Positions 18,505 to 27,894 are shown, numbered from the stretch's first letter. The stretch is DNA of 64,000 nucleotides from Desulfofundulus luciae (GCF_030813795.1 NZ_JAUSUX010000006.1:62001-126000); one strand, 5' to 3'. Program-made: numbers and translations. The notes: generated from the sequence alone by a model not told the origin.

Positions 18505-18539
18505 TAATGCATCTACCTGAAAGCCAGGGAGGTATATTT

Positions 18540-19502
18540 TTGCAAAGGATAGGGATTTTGACCAGCGGCGGCGATTCTCCGGGAATGAATGCGGCCATCC
18601 GGGCGGTAGTACGCAAGGCTATTTATCACGGCCTGGAGGTAATCGGCATCAAAAGGGGCTTTAACGGTTTCATTGAAGGTGACATGGAACCCATGCGGCT
18701 GGGTTCGGTAGCAGATATCATTCACCGGGGAGGAACCATTTTACATACGGCCCGCTCCGAGCAGTTCAAAACGCCCGCGGGGCGGGCCAAAGCATGGGAA
18801 AATGTGGAGCGATTCGGCCTGGAAGGGCTGGTGGTTATTGGCGGTGACGGTTCCTTTACCGGCGCATCCATCTTTCACCGGGAATACGGGCTCCCGGTGG
18901 TGGGCATCCCGGGAACCATCGACAATGATATCAGCGGTACGGATTATTCCATTGGCTTTGATACCGCAGTAAACACCGCGGTTGACGCCATCAACAAGAT
19001 CCGTGATACCGCTACCTCCCACGAGCGCACCTTTATTGTGGAAGTAATGGGTCGCGATACGGGCTTTATTGCCGTCGCCGCCGGCCTGGCCGGAGGAGCG
19101 GAGTCCATTCTCATTCCCGAGCATCCCTTCAGCATTGAAGAAGTTTGCCACAAACTTTGTAAGGGCTACCGGCGCGGGAAACTGCACAGTATCATTGTGG
19201 TGGCCGAGGGAGCAGGCAGCGGACTGGAAATAGGCAAACAAATTAAGGAACGCACCGGCTTTGATACCAAAGTGACCATCCTGGGCCACCTGCAACGTGG
19301 TGGCACGCCGACAGCTTTTGACCGCATTCTGGCCAGCCAACTGGGAGCCCGGGCCGTGGAATTGCTCATGCAAGGGGCAACCAGTAAAATGGTCGGCATG
19401 TCAGCCGGGAAAATAGTGGAAACCAATCTGGATCTGGTCCTGGGACAGAAAAAAACCGTTGATCTCGATGTTTACCGGCTGGCGAGCATTTTAGCCATAT
19501 AA
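18540..19502 (+). CDS. pfkA: ATP-dependent 6-phosphofructokinase
   Basis: Start set at TTG 18540 because AGGGAGG lies 7 nt upstream and the family N-terminus is MKRIGVLTSGGD-like (here [20 protein letters not shown]); an ATG at 18507 would add 11 unrelated residues. The 320-aa length matches the Bacillus enzyme. ATP-binding GGDGSFTGA and catalytic [11 protein letters not shown] are intact, with the Gly after GGD expected of ATP-using PFK rather than PPi-PFK. Catalyses fructose-6-phosphate to fructose-1,6-bisphosphate and is cotranscribed with pyk (13-bp gap). Confidence 0.96.
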   Translation: MQRIGILTSGGDSPGMNAAIRAVVRKAIYHGLEVIGIKRGFNGFIEGDMEPMRLGSVADIIHRGGTILHTARSEQFKTPAGRAKAWENVERFGLEGLVVIGGDGSFTGASIFHREYGLPVVGIPGTIDNDISGTDYSIGFDTAVNTAVDAINKIRDTATSHERTFIVEVMGRDTGFIAVAAGLAGGAESILIPEHPFSIEEVCHKLCKGYRRGKLHSIIVVAEGAGSGLEIGKQIKERTGFDTKVTILGHLQRGGTPTAFDRILASQLGARAVELLMQGATSKMVGMSAGKIVETNLDLVLGQKKTVDLDVYRLASILAI

Positions 19503-19515
19503 GGAGGAACAGGCC

Positions 19516-21267
19516 GTGAGACGAACCAAAATAATCTGCACCATCGGTCCAGCCTGCGAACAGGTAGAAACCCTCATGGAAATGATGCGGGCGGGCATGA
19601 ATATTGCCAGGCTTAATTTTTCCCATGGTACCCACGAAGAGCACGCCCGGCGCATTGCCAATATCCGCGAAGCTGCCGGCCGGGTGGGTAAAAATATTGC
19701 CATTTTGCTGGATACAAAGGGGCCTGAAATTCGCCTGGGTTACCTGGAAAAGGAACCTGTAGTGCTTAAAGCGGGCCAGCGGGTAGTCCTTACCACCGAG
19801 AACATCAAGGGTACGGCGGAACGCCTGCCCATTACCTATGCCGGATTACCCCGGGACGTGGCCCCGGGAAATACCATCCTGATTGCCGATGGGCTCATCG
19901 AGCTACGGGTAATATGCAGCAACGGGCACGAAGTGGAATGTGAGGTAGTCCACGGGGGGGAACTGACCAGTCAAAAGGGGGTCAATCTTCCCGGAGTGCC
20001 GGTCAACCTGCCCGCCATTACCGAGCAGGACATCCGGGATATCAAGTTTGGCATTGAGCAGGAACTGGATTTTATCGCCGCCTCGTTTATCCGCAAGGCT
20101 TCAGATGTGCTGGCCATCCGCCGCATCCTGGAAGAGCATGGGGCGGACATGGACATTATCGCCAAGATCGAAAGCCGTGAAGGTGTGGAAAACCTGGATG
20201 AAATCATCAAGGTTGCCGACGGCATTATGGTGGCCCGGGGTGATTTAGGGGTTGGCCTCCCGGTGGAGGAAGTACCGCTGATCCAAAAATCCATCATTGA
20301 AAAATGCAATCTGGCCGGAAAGCCGGTCATTACCGCCACCCAGATGCTGGAATCCATGATCCATAACCCCCGGCCTACCCGGGCCGAGGCCAGCGACGTG
20401 GCCAACGCCATTCTGGACGGTACCGATGCCATTATGCTCTCGGGAGAAACAGCCGCGGGGCACTATCCGGTGGAGGCGGTAAAAACCATGGCCCGCATTG
20501 CCAGCCGCGTGGAGCGCGCCCTGCCCTACGGAGAAATTTTACAACGGCGGGGCCGGGCGCTGGCCCGCACGGTCACCGATGCCATCAGCCACGCCACCTG
20601 TACTACCGCCCAGGACCTGGGAGCCGCCGCCATTATTACCTCCACGGAGACAGGCTACACGGCTAAAATGGTGAGCAAATACCGTCCCCGGGCACCGATC
20701 ATCGCCGTGACCCCGGCAGCCCGGGTGTTGCGCAAGCTGGCTCTGGTCTGGGGCGTGCAACCCCTCCTGGTAGGACGCACCCGGGACACTGACAGTATGA
20801 TTGCTTCGGCCATTGAAGCATCCCTGGCGGCGGACCTGATCAAACCGGGGGATCTGGTGGTCATCACTGCCGGCGTTCCCGTGGGTGTTCATGGTACCAC
20901 CAATCTTTTAAAAGTCCATACTGTTGGGGACATCCTGGTCCGCGGCCAGGGTATTGGCACCCGGGCAGTCACCGGGCGAGTGCGCATCTGCCACACCGTG
21001 AAAGATGCTCTGGAAAAGGTGGAACCCGGGGACATCCTGGTCACACCCTTCACCGACAAGGACTTTATACCGGCCATTGAAAAAGCGGCCGCCCTGATTA
21101 CGGAGGTGGGAGGACTGACTTCCCATGGAGCCATCGTCGGCCTGGAATTCGGCATTCCGGTAATTGTAGGGGTAGATGCCGCCACCTCCATCCTTACCGA
21201 CGGGGAAACGGTGACGGTGGACGGACAACGGGGCCTGGTATACCGGGGCACAGCCAGGGTGTTATAA
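19516..21267 (+). CDS. pyk: Pyruvate kinase with C-terminal PEP-utilising domain
   Basis: 583 aa from GTG 19516 behind AAGGAGG. The barrel begins [16 protein letters not shown]. Catalytic residues include the substrate Lys in [10 protein letters not shown], the Mg-binding Glu and Asp ([12 protein letters not shown]) and TATQMLESM. After the normal C-terminal allosteric domain it carries the extra roughly 100-residue domain seen in Bacillus-type enzymes, with [21 protein letters not shown], a copy of the phosphohistidine domain of PEP synthase/PPDK. Makes pyruvate and ATP from PEP and ADP. Confidence 0.97.
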   Translation: MRRTKIICTIGPACEQVETLMEMMRAGMNIARLNFSHGTHEEHARRIANIREAAGRVGKNIAILLDTKGPEIRLGYLEKEPVVLKAGQRVVLTTENIKGTAERLPITYAGLPRDVAPGNTILIADGLIELRVICSNGHEVECEVVHGGELTSQKGVNLPGVPVNLPAITEQDIRDIKFGIEQELDFIAASFIRKASDVLAIRRILEEHGADMDIIAKIESREGVENLDEIIKVADGIMVARGDLGVGLPVEEVPLIQKSIIEKCNLAGKPVITATQMLESMIHNPRPTRAEASDVANAILDGTDAIMLSGETAAGHYPVEAVKTMARIASRVERALPYGEILQRRGRALARTVTDAISHATCTTAQDLGAAAIITSTETGYTAKMVSKYRPRAPIIAVTPAARVLRKLALVWGVQPLLVGRTRDTDSMIASAIEASLAADLIKPGDLVVITAGVPVGVHGTTNLLKVHTVGDILVRGQGIGTRAVTGRVRICHTVKDALEKVEPGDILVTPFTDKDFIPAIEKAAALITEVGGLTSHGAIVGLEFGIPVIVGVDAATSILTDGETVTVDGQRGLVYRGTARVL

Positions 21268-21337
21268 CGTTTGGACAGGCCATCTTTTCAAAGATGTTTA
21301 ACGGGCAAATTTGGGACAAGCGTGCCTATATATAACG

Positions 21338-21380
21338 CACCTTTTCCGGGCATGTTAAAGCCCGGGAAGGTGAGTTTTTT
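21338..21380 (+). terminator. Terminator hairpin abutting the next start codon
   Basis: CACCTTTTCCGGGC (21338-21351) pairs with GCCCGGGAAGGTG (21360-21372, one bulged T), followed by AG and a six-T run ending right at the ATG of the DedA gene (21381). The 3' arm also contains the only Shine-Dalgarno-like GGAAGGTGAG. Confidence 0.75.
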
Positions 21381-21977
21381 ATGAAGGACTGGGTCTTACA
21401 CTACCTGGGCACCCTGGGTGCAGGGGGGTTGTTCCTGGGGTTAATTATCGAAGCCCTGGGCATTCCATTTCCCGGGGGGCTGATGACCCTCCTGGCCGGT
21501 ATTCTGGTAAACCAGGGGAGGCTTGATTTTTATCATATACTTACCGCTGCCGTGCTTGGTTTTAACGTGGGGGCCACAGCGGCCTATTTGATTGGCCGCT
21601 ATGTAGGCGAACCGTTTTTGCTCCGTTACGGAAAATATTTAATGGTTACAGCGGCCAAATTTAACCAGGCCCGCAACTGGATGTACCGGTCAGCACCGGC
21701 CTTTATCATTTTCGGTCGCTTTGTGCCCATGGTGAGCAATCTTACCCCCTATCTGGCCGGCATCAGCCGCTTACCGTTTATGCAGTTTTTAATTTACAAT
21801 TCTCTTTTCGCCTTAAGCTGGGTTTCGTTTAACCTGGGCATTGGCATCTTTTTCGGGCATCACTGGGAATCCATCTTCTCCCTGATCCAGTCGCGGTTGC
21901 CTCTGCTGGCCTTAGGGGTATTAGTTGCTTATTTGATCTATCTTTTCCTCAAGCAAAAAGCGTTGCACCGGACATAA
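21381..21977 (+). CDS. DedA family membrane protein
   Basis: 198 aa, with several hydrophobic segments and the SNARE-associated/DedA pattern: GLIIEALGIPFPGGLMTLLAG near the N-terminus, GRYVGEPFLLRYGKY, and the motif FGRFVPMVSNLTPYLAGISRLPFMQF with the conserved Arg-Phe-x-Pro. DedA proteins are implicated in undecaprenyl-phosphate or phospholipid translocation and membrane homeostasis; the substrate here is unknown. The start lies right behind a terminator-like hairpin that occludes its ribosome site. No operon partner is evident. Confidence 0.88.
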   Translation: MKDWVLHYLGTLGAGGLFLGLIIEALGIPFPGGLMTLLAGILVNQGRLDFYHILTAAVLGFNVGATAAYLIGRYVGEPFLLRYGKYLMVTAAKFNQARNWMYRSAPAFIIFGRFVPMVSNLTPYLAGISRLPFMQFLIYNSLFALSWVSFNLGIGIFFGHHWESIFSLIQSRLPLLALGVLVAYLIYLFLKQKALHRT

Positions 21978-22076
21978 AAACACTTTAGAAAGATTTTTTC
22001 CTTGCTGTAGGGATACATTAGTTTTCGTCGAATTAGGGTAATAGGGTAATAAGGCAATAAAACAAAGGAGTAAAGT

Positions 22077-23192
22077 ATGCGCAGGGTTCCCACAGCTCTT
22101 TTACGGCCCGGTTTAAAGGTCGGCCGGGCGGTTTACAATGCTTCCGGACAGGTATTGCTCCAGGCCGGGACCATTCTTACCGAAAGGTTTATTGTCAGGT
22201 TGAAAAAGCTGGGTATTCCGGCCGTATACATAGACGACTTTCTGGATGTAGAAGTAGAGGATGTCATTTCCGAGGAAACACGGGCCCAGGCCATAGCCAA
22301 AGTCAAGGCCCTGCTCCTTTCCACGTCTCAACAGAGAACCGGTCCGAGCCGGGCGTTAATTGGTGTAAAGGATATGATCAGCACCGTAAACGAAATCATT
22401 GACGAATTGCTCAGCCGGCGCTCATTGATGGTCAACCTGGTGGATATCCGGAGCCTTGATGAGTATACATTCGGTCATTCGGTTAACGTCTGTGTCCTGG
22501 CAGTAATTACGGGCATAACCCTCGGCTACAGCCGCACCAAGCTGTTCCATCTGGGCATGGCGGCTTTACTGCACGATATTGGCAAAACGCGTATTCCTCT
22601 TGAAATTTTAAACAAACCCGGGCCACTGACCAGTGAAGAATTCCAGCTCATCAAAAAACACTGTATTTACGGTGCCGAGATCCTGCAGCAGGACCCCGGA
22701 GCCAACCTCCTGTGCCGGATCGTGGCCATGCAGCATCATGAACGCCATAACGGTCAGGGTTATCCCCTGGGGCTCAAGGGGGCGGAAATTCATGAATTCG
22801 CCCAGATCACCGGCCTGGTGGACATGTATGACGCTCTGACCGCCGACCGGGTTTACCGTCCGGCCTATCCCGTACACGAAGCTTATGAAATGATTGCCGG
22901 CGCGGGTAACTTTTTATTTGACTTTGATATTGTGCAGGCCTTTTTAAGTAACGTGGCCGCTTACCCCGCAGGCAGCCTTGTGCGCCTATCCAGCGGTGAG
23001 ATTGGCGTGGTGATTGAAACCAGGCAGGGCTTTTCCCTTTATCCCAGGGTGCGCATTTTGTTTTCCGCCCAAAGGCAACCCCTGGGCGAACCCTATGAAA
23101 TCTGGCTGGCGGAACACCGCCACCTTACCATAACCGAAGTTATTAAAGATTACTGGGAATCGTTCCCTGAAGCCATAAAGAGTGCCACTTGA
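22077..23192 (+). CDS. HD-GYP domain protein, probable cyclic-di-GMP phosphodiesterase
   Basis: 371 aa, ATG behind AAAGGAG. An N-terminal DUF3391-like stretch (RVPTALLRPGLKVGRAVYN) precedes the HD-GYP domain. The HD metal site is MAALLHDIGKTRIP, followed by NKPGPLTSEEF and the GYP signature HHERHNGQGYPLGLKG. All metal ligands look present, so hydrolysis of cyclic-di-GMP (or another cyclic dinucleotide) is likely. There is no membrane segment or receiver domain, so it is cytoplasmic with an unknown input. It is monocistronic, with a hairpin downstream. Confidence 0.88.
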   Translation: MRRVPTALLRPGLKVGRAVYNASGQVLLQAGTILTERFIVRLKKLGIPAVYIDDFLDVEVEDVISEETRAQAIAKVKALLLSTSQQRTGPSRALIGVKDMISTVNEIIDELLSRRSLMVNLVDIRSLDEYTFGHSVNVCVLAVITGITLGYSRTKLFHLGMAALLHDIGKTRIPLEILNKPGPLTSEEFQLIKKHCIYGAEILQQDPGANLLCRIVAMQHHERHNGQGYPLGLKGAEIHEFAQITGLVDMYDALTADRVYRPAYPVHEAYEMIAGAGNFLFDFDIVQAFLSNVAAYPAGSLVRLSSGEIGVVIETRQGFSLYPRVRILFSAQRQPLGEPYEIWLAEHRHLTITEVIKDYWESFPEAIKSAT

Positions 23193-23228
23193 ATAACAAT
23201 GATACTTAAGGTCGTACCTGTGATCGCC

Positions 23229-23250
23229 GGGGGAAGTTAACACTTCCCCC
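23229..23250 (+). terminator. Perfect hairpin after the HD-GYP gene
   Basis: GGGGGAAGT-TAAC-ACTTCCCCC, a 9-bp perfect stem followed by AGAAAAATTTTTA. The T-run is delayed, so termination is likely but not certain. The following 23251-23446 contains only a GTGGCA/TGCCAC mini-hairpin (23331-23352) and no gene. Confidence 0.5.
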
Positions 23251-23446
23251 AGAAAAATTTTTACTATCCCGCTGTAGCCGGCAGGAAAAGGGAAGGCCGG
23301 CGCTGAAGTAATTGAAAATATTCATTAACGTGGCATAACCAGAGCTGCCACAATAACAACTGTTTTGTTCGAAAAAACGCCGGTTGCCGCCGTCAGGCCA
23401 GCGCCCTGATAAACTACCATACCGGGAAAGAGAGGAGTAAAAAGCC

Positions 23447-25057
23447 ATGACCCAGCGCATGGTTTTCTTTGAACCGCTAAGTCCATTAAGTTTTTTGCGG
23501 CGCAGCGCCTTTGTTTTCCGCAATAAAACGGCAGTGGTATACAATGACAAACGTTATACCTACAGCGAATTTTACGAACGGGTTAACCGGCTGGCCAGCG
23601 CCTTAAAAAAGGTTGGTATTGGGAAAGGGGACAAGGTAGCTTTTTTGTGCCCCAACATTCCACCCATGCTGGAGGCCCATTACGGAGTACCCATGCTGGG
23701 AGCAGCCCTGGTAAGCATTAACATACGGCTGTCCCCCCGGGAAATAGCCTACATCCTCAATCATTCCGACAGCAAAGCCCTCTTCGTGGACAATGAATTT
23801 GCTCATTTAATTACCGCCATTAAAGATGAACTTCCCAATATCAAAACTATTGTTAACATCTGTGATGTTAATGACAGCCGCCCGTTGGAAGGACCAGAGT
23901 ATGAAGAATTCCTGGCCGGAGGTTCCCCGGATCCCCTGTCCAATGTAATTGAGGATGAAATGGAAATTATTTCCATTAACTACACCAGCGGGACCACCGG
24001 CCTGCCCAAGGGTGTCATGTATCACCACCGGGGGGCCTACCTGAACGCCCTTGGGGAAGCCCTAGAACATAAAATGAGTTCTAATTCGGTCTACCTGTGG
24101 ACGTTACCCATGTTCCACTGCAACGGGTGGTGTTTTACCTGGGGTGTCACTGCGGTAGGTGGGACCCATGTTTGCCTGCGTAAAGTGGTGCCGGAAGACA
24201 TTTACCACCTCATCGAAAGGGAAGGAGTTACCCACCTTTGTGCCGCCCCAACGGTGCTGGTGTCCATGGCTAATTATCCGAAGGCGAAAGAATGCAGGAT
24301 GAAAGCAAAACTAAATGTAATCACGGCGGGTGCTCCTCCATCTCCGGCCGTGATCAGGAACATGGAGGAGATTGGGGCGGAGGTAACCCACGTTTACGGC
24401 CTGACGGAAGTATACGGGCCTCACACCATTTGTGAATGGCAGGCCCCGTGGGATGCACTGGATGAAAGTGAAAGGGCGAAAATTAAAGCCCGCCAGGGAG
24501 TGGCCTACATTCACTCCGAGTTTGTGCAGGTCGTGGATCCGGCAGACATGACCGATGTCCCGGCCGACGGCCACACTATAGGTGAAATAGTCATGCGCGG
24601 CAACAACGTCATGCTGGGTTACTACAAGCAACCGGAAGAAACTGAAAAGGCCTTCCGGGGCGGATGGTTCCACAGCGGGGACCTGGCCGTGATACACCCT
24701 GACGGTTACATTGAAATCAAGGACCGCCTGAAGGATATTATCATCAGCGGCGGGGAAAACATTTCCACGGTGGAAGTGGAGAACTGCATTTACGAACATC
24801 CCGACGTGCTGGAAGTAGCGGTAATCGGCATTCCAGATCCCAAGTGGGGGGAAGTACCCAAGGCCTTTGTGGTACCAAAACCGGGCACCAATCCCACGGC
24901 GGAAGACATCATTAACTTCTGCCGGGAACGCATAGCCCGCTTTAAAGTGCCCAAAGCAGTGGAATTTGGCGAGCTACCCAAGACCTCCACGGGTAAAATT
25001 ATGAAGTACCGGTTGAGGGAGAAGGAATGGCAGGGTTATGAAAAACGGGTCAATTAA
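23447..25057 (+). CDS. AMP-forming acyl-CoA synthetase
   Basis: 536 aa, ATG behind GAGAGGAG. The adenylate-forming motifs are present: P-loop INYTSGTTGLPKGVMYHHRG, A5-like HVYGLTEVYGP, A7 GWFHSGDLAVIHPDGYIEIKDR, A8 DIIISGGENISTVEVE and the C-terminal catalytic Lys region PKTSTGKIMKYRLRE. It activates a carboxylic acid with ATP and CoA. Closest in style to the medium/long-chain fatty-acid ligases (FadD/DmdB-like group); the acid cannot be named from sequence. It stands alone, ending at a bidirectional terminator. Confidence 0.92.
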   Translation: MTQRMVFFEPLSPLSFLRRSAFVFRNKTAVVYNDKRYTYSEFYERVNRLASALKKVGIGKGDKVAFLCPNIPPMLEAHYGVPMLGAALVSINIRLSPREIAYILNHSDSKALFVDNEFAHLITAIKDELPNIKTIVNICDVNDSRPLEGPEYEEFLAGGSPDPLSNVIEDEMEIISINYTSGTTGLPKGVMYHHRGAYLNALGEALEHKMSSNSVYLWTLPMFHCNGWCFTWGVTAVGGTHVCLRKVVPEDIYHLIEREGVTHLCAAPTVLVSMANYPKAKECRMKAKLNVITAGAPPSPAVIRNMEEIGAEVTHVYGLTEVYGPHTICEWQAPWDALDESERAKIKARQGVAYIHSEFVQVVDPADMTDVPADGHTIGEIVMRGNNVMLGYYKQPEETEKAFRGGWFHSGDLAVIHPDGYIEIKDRLKDIIISGGENISTVEVENCIYEHPDVLEVAVIGIPDPKWGEVPKAFVVPKPGTNPTAEDIINFCRERIARFKVPKAVEFGELPKTSTGKIMKYRLREKEWQGYEKRVN

Positions 25058-25154
25058 ACCGGGGCAGGGTGATATAAACAAAAGCAGAGATTTTTAGAAC
25101 CGGGAAGTGGTTGAAGCGCTGGACGGGTGGAAGCAATAATCACGGGATAAATGA

Positions 25155-25186
25155 AAAGGCGGGCAAAAAAGCCCGTCTTTTTTTAC
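25155..25186. terminator. Bidirectional intrinsic terminator
   Basis: AGGCGGGC-AAAAAA-GCCCGTCT stem followed by TTTTTTT on the plus strand, with an A-rich flank on the other side. It lies between two converging genes. Confidence 0.9.
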
Positions 25187-25193
25187 GAGTAAT

Positions 25194-25925
25194 TTATGCG
25201 GGTACCAGTTTCAGGCGGCCCCAGGCGGCCATTTTGTCCCGGCAAATGATCAGCGCCCCGGTGACCCCGGGGATACCGGCGGCAAAATCCGCAGCCTGCT
25301 TCACGTGATTGGGATCCTTTACCAGATTTCCCGCCGCCGTGGCCACTGCATCGGCCAGGGCCGTATTGGGGGAAAGGATAACCACCGCATCGGCCATGCC
25401 GAAACTCAGAGAGTGCCCTACCGTGCCTGAGGAAGTACAAATGCCTAAAGGGGTATCCTGGGGGCGGACCTCCAGGGCCAGGCGATGGGAAAAGGGCGAA
25501 TTCCCGGCATAAATACCAATCCGCCGGATCCGGGCACTGCGCAGGTAAATGTCCCCGCCATTTTCCACAATAACATCGCGGCTGAAGCGTGCCAGAGCCC
25601 GTCCCACCCTTTCGGCAATGGCCCCGGCCACGGCAGCCATGGGGCCAACGCCGGCCAACCTGGCCGCTTCGGCCATCTCCCGCACAATGGGGGGGGCGTC
25701 GGGCGGCACATCGTAGGGTGTATGGGCTTTAAGGAATGCCGGGTCCCTTTTAATATATTCTTCCAGGGGGGCCCGGCATTCCCGCACCACTTGCGTTACC
25801 CGCTCCACCAGTTCCGGGGAAAAGCGCTCCCTGCGCACACCAATATCCAGGTCCGTTTCCCCCACCACCACCTGAAAGTGTACCAGATCCTCCTGCCGGT
25901 GGCGGTAACGATAGGTACGTTCCAA
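25194..25925 (-). CDS. UPF0280 (COG2122) ApbE-related protein, homocysteine biosynthesis
   Basis: 243 aa from TTG 25925, with GGAGG about 11 nt upstream. Typical UPF0280 sequence: SRDVIVENGGDIYLRS, GIYAGNSPFSHRLALEV and GICTSSGTVGHSLSFGMADAV, related to the flavin transferase ApbE. In Methanosarcina, COG2122 was reported as a third component required with COG1900 and the NIL/ferredoxin protein for making homocysteine from sulfide and an aspartate-semialdehyde unit. Here it is the last gene of exactly that three-gene operon (about 60 bp after the ferredoxin gene), under a SAM riboswitch. Its exact chemistry is unknown. Confidence 0.86.
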   Translation of the reverse strand: MERTYRYRHRQEDLVHFQVVVGETDLDIGVRRERFSPELVERVTQVVRECRAPLEEYIKRDPAFLKAHTPYDVPPDAPPIVREMAEAARLAGVGPMAAVAGAIAERVGRALARFSRDVIVENGGDIYLRSARIRRIGIYAGNSPFSHRLALEVRPQDTPLGICTSSGTVGHSLSFGMADAVVILSPNTALADAVATAAGNLVKDPNHVKQAADFAAGIPGVTGALIICRDKMAAWGRLKLVPA

Positions 25926-25986
25926 CTAAAGTTTAACCTCCATTATCCTGCTCCCGGCGGCAATGAAGCGTGCCTCCGGCAAGCTC

Positions 25987-26388
25987 CTACAGCTTAACCT
26001 CCATCGCTCGTACTGGACAGGCCTTCACGCATAGCTGGCAGATCACGCAGTTGTCCCCGTCAAAATGCACTTCCATGCCCGGCCGGTCCAGGTACAGGGC
26101 ACCGGTGGGGCAGATGGCGGTACAGGCGCCGCACATGGTGCAGCGTTGTTCATTGCGCACCACCTCGTGGGTGAGGGCCTGGACCGTTACCCCCTGTTCC
26201 CGCAGGTACTTCAGACCCTGCTCGTAGTTATCCCCCGTTAACTCCAGGACCATAATGCCTTCTTTTTGGGGGTTAACATTGGCCTTTACTATGTTCATCA
26301 CCAGGTCGTAATCCTTGACCAGGCGGTAAATAATAGGTTTATCAGAAATCTCGGGTCCAAAGCGAAGGACTATTTTCCTGGGCGACAT
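25987..26388 (-). CDS. NIL domain - 4Fe-4S ferredoxin protein (MA1822-like)
   Basis: 133 aa, ATG behind AAGGAGG. The N-terminal NIL domain (about residues 1-75; VLRFGPEISDKPIIYRLVKDYDL) precedes two [4Fe-4S] binding motifs, CTMCGACTAICP and CVICQLCVKACP. In methanogens the homologue donates electrons and/or assists persulfide chemistry for the COG1900 sulfurtransferase. It lies 20 bp after that gene, so the two are cotranscribed. The NIL domain is otherwise known from methionine ABC ATPases, in keeping with sulfur amino acid metabolism. Confidence 0.93.
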   Translation of the reverse strand: MSPRKIVLRFGPEISDKPIIYRLVKDYDLVMNIVKANVNPQKEGIMVLELTGDNYEQGLKYLREQGVTVQALTHEVVRNEQRCTMCGACTAICPTGALYLDRPGMEVHFDGDNCVICQLCVKACPVRAMEVKL

Positions 26389-26408
26389 GGTTGTTTGCCC
26401 TCCTTAAC

Positions 26409-27602
26409 TTAACCTTTTAAAACTTTTCCGGTCAAACCATCGGCCGGCGAGGGTAGGAGCTGCACTGGTTCGGAAAGGAAAAACTCACCCTTTTGAATCC
26501 ATTCCTTCAAGATGCTGGCAATTTCCCGGGCCCGGGGGTAGCTGGACAACGGTGCCGTGGGCACTTCTTTACCCTGGACCATGATCTTCCCCGACTTCAA
26601 CTGGGCGTAACTGACATAACCCAGGTTTCCCGGCTTCCGGTTGGGATAGGCCTCACCATAATCCACAATGGGGGCATAAAGATCCGCATCGGTGGCTGCG
26701 GCATAACGGGCAATTTCTTCATTTAAAATGGGAATGGGTACGCCAATGCCGACGCTCAAGGTGGCTCCGTAGCCCAGGTAACTGGTGCCCATGAGCCAGC
26801 GGGGACTCATTTGCTTTAAGTCTCCAATAACCGCCAGGGTACCGCCGGCAGGACCCAGTTCCTTGCCGCTGGCATCGGTTTGTATGGCCGGGAAGTGCTG
26901 GGTGCCGTGCCAGGCCACATACCCGATACCGCCGCCCAGGAAAATGCGGGTACCAATGCCTATAGTTTTAAAGTGGGGATCTTTGAGCAAAGGACTTAAT
27001 TGACCGGAAGTAGAATAATGGGCGTTACCCAGATTGGGCTTCAAGATCCCCATATAGGTGTATATGGTCCGGTTGGAAAGGTTAACGGCACAGTTGTAAT
27101 TCTGGTAAGCGTTCCGCGGGTTAAACAAAATGGCCTCGTTAAGATCATGAATGGTGATGGTGGTTTCAATTTCCCGCCGCGGGTAGCAATCGGTGCCGTA
27201 ACCCACCGCTTTCAAACGCACAGGCCTTCCGGCTACCAGGTCTTCAATCACATGGCCGCCGCCGTAACGGAATTCTCCTGGATGATTGCTGTTTAAGGGA
27301 TCATCTTCAGGAAGTTCGGTGGCTCCAATATAGGCATCTACCGCCGCGATGCCCGTATAGGCCGGTACGTTATTGAGCCAGACCCGGTGCATTTTGATGC
27401 GCGGGGCCGGGTGGCCGAAATTGAGAAAAGCGCCGGAGGAGCACATGGGGGCAAAGGTGCCGGTGGTCACCACATCCACTTCCCGGGATGCATGGGTAAG
27501 CCCCTTCTCTCGGACGATGTTGATAAATTCTTCCGCCGTTACCACTACTGCTTTGCCGCTTCTAATCCGGGCATTGATCTCCTGATAGGTTTTTTCGCTC
27601 AT
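26409..27602 (-). CDS. DUF39 / COG1900 L-aspartate semialdehyde sulfurtransferase (homocysteine synthesis)
   Basis: 397 aa, ATG behind GGGATGAGGTG. The N-terminus MSEKTYQEINARIRSGKAVV is typical of the DUF39 homocysteine biosynthesis family (MA1821 of Methanosarcina). Conserved cysteines include APMCSSGAFLNFGH and GYGTDCYPRREIE, the latter in the position proposed for the persulfide-bearing Cys. Family work describes sulfide incorporation into aspartate semialdehyde to give homocysteine, bypassing O-acetyl- or O-succinyl-homoserine. First gene of the operon DUF39, NIL-ferredoxin, UPF0280, all minus strand. Control by a SAM-I riboswitch upstream independently supports the role. Confidence 0.92.
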   Translation of the reverse strand: MSEKTYQEINARIRSGKAVVVTAEEFINIVREKGLTHASREVDVVTTGTFAPMCSSGAFLNFGHPAPRIKMHRVWLNNVPAYTGIAAVDAYIGATELPEDDPLNSNHPGEFRYGGGHVIEDLVAGRPVRLKAVGYGTDCYPRREIETTITIHDLNEAILFNPRNAYQNYNCAVNLSNRTIYTYMGILKPNLGNAHYSTSGQLSPLLKDPHFKTIGIGTRIFLGGGIGYVAWHGTQHFPAIQTDASGKELGPAGGTLAVIGDLKQMSPRWLMGTSYLGYGATLSVGIGVPIPILNEEIARYAAATDADLYAPIVDYGEAYPNRKPGNLGYVSYAQLKSGKIMVQGKEVPTAPLSSYPRAREIASILKEWIQKGEFFLSEPVQLLPSPADGLTGKVLKG

Positions 27603-27643
27603 TCACCTCATCCCTTTCGTCGTGTGCTCTACTCCAGACGTCA

Positions 27644-27673
27644 GGAGGCCTCTTCTAAACAGAAGAGGCCTCC
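27644..27673 (-). other. 13-bp perfect hairpin in the SAM-riboswitch leader
   Basis: GGAGGCCTCTTCT / AGAAGAGGCCTCC with a 4-nt loop, between the aptamer and the first gene. It looks like the expression-platform stem, but no run of Us follows it in the minus direction (TGACGTCTGG). Confidence 0.7.
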
Positions 27674-27685
27674 CTAATACGAACC

Positions 27686-27834
27686 CTCTTATCTGTCAGA
27701 AGATAAACTTCTGCAGGAATTAGCACCATTCCCCGGGCAAAGGTAAGAGCCACCGGCGGTTTGCGGGTTCACCTTCACCCCAGGGCGGTTGCCGGGTTTC
27801 ATCGGGCCAGTCCCTCCACCACTCTGGATAAGAG
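27686..27834 (-). promoter_or_regulatory. SAM-I (S-box) riboswitch aptamer
   Basis: Read on the minus strand: CTCTTATCCAGAGTGGTGGA (P1 5' strand and P2), GGGACTGGCCCGATGAAACC, CCCGGCAACC, a long P3, GGTGCTAATTCCTGCAG and the closing GACAGATAAGAG that pairs back to CTCTTATC. These are the diagnostic S-box blocks in order. Binding of S-adenosylmethionine should shut off the downstream homocysteine operon. Confidence 0.96.
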
Positions 27835-27865
27835 CACCTCGGTATTCGTTTTTAATTCGATAGAT

Positions 27866-27894
27866 ATTCTAACAACTAGCCAGGAAAAAGTCAA
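27866..27894 (-). promoter_or_regulatory. Promoter of the homocysteine operon
   Basis: On the minus strand, TTGACT (27889-27894), exactly 17 bp, TAGAAT (27866-27871). It ends about 30 bp upstream of the SAM-I aptamer. Confidence 0.75.

Noticed and set aside
22030-22065. Short AGGGTAAT direct repeats
   Set aside because: Two to three 8-bp copies in an A/T-rich leader; too short to call a repeat element.
25485-25997. 170-aa plus-strand frame opposite the UPF0280 gene
   Set aside because: Antisense to a conserved family gene; His/Pro/Gly-rich shadow translation.
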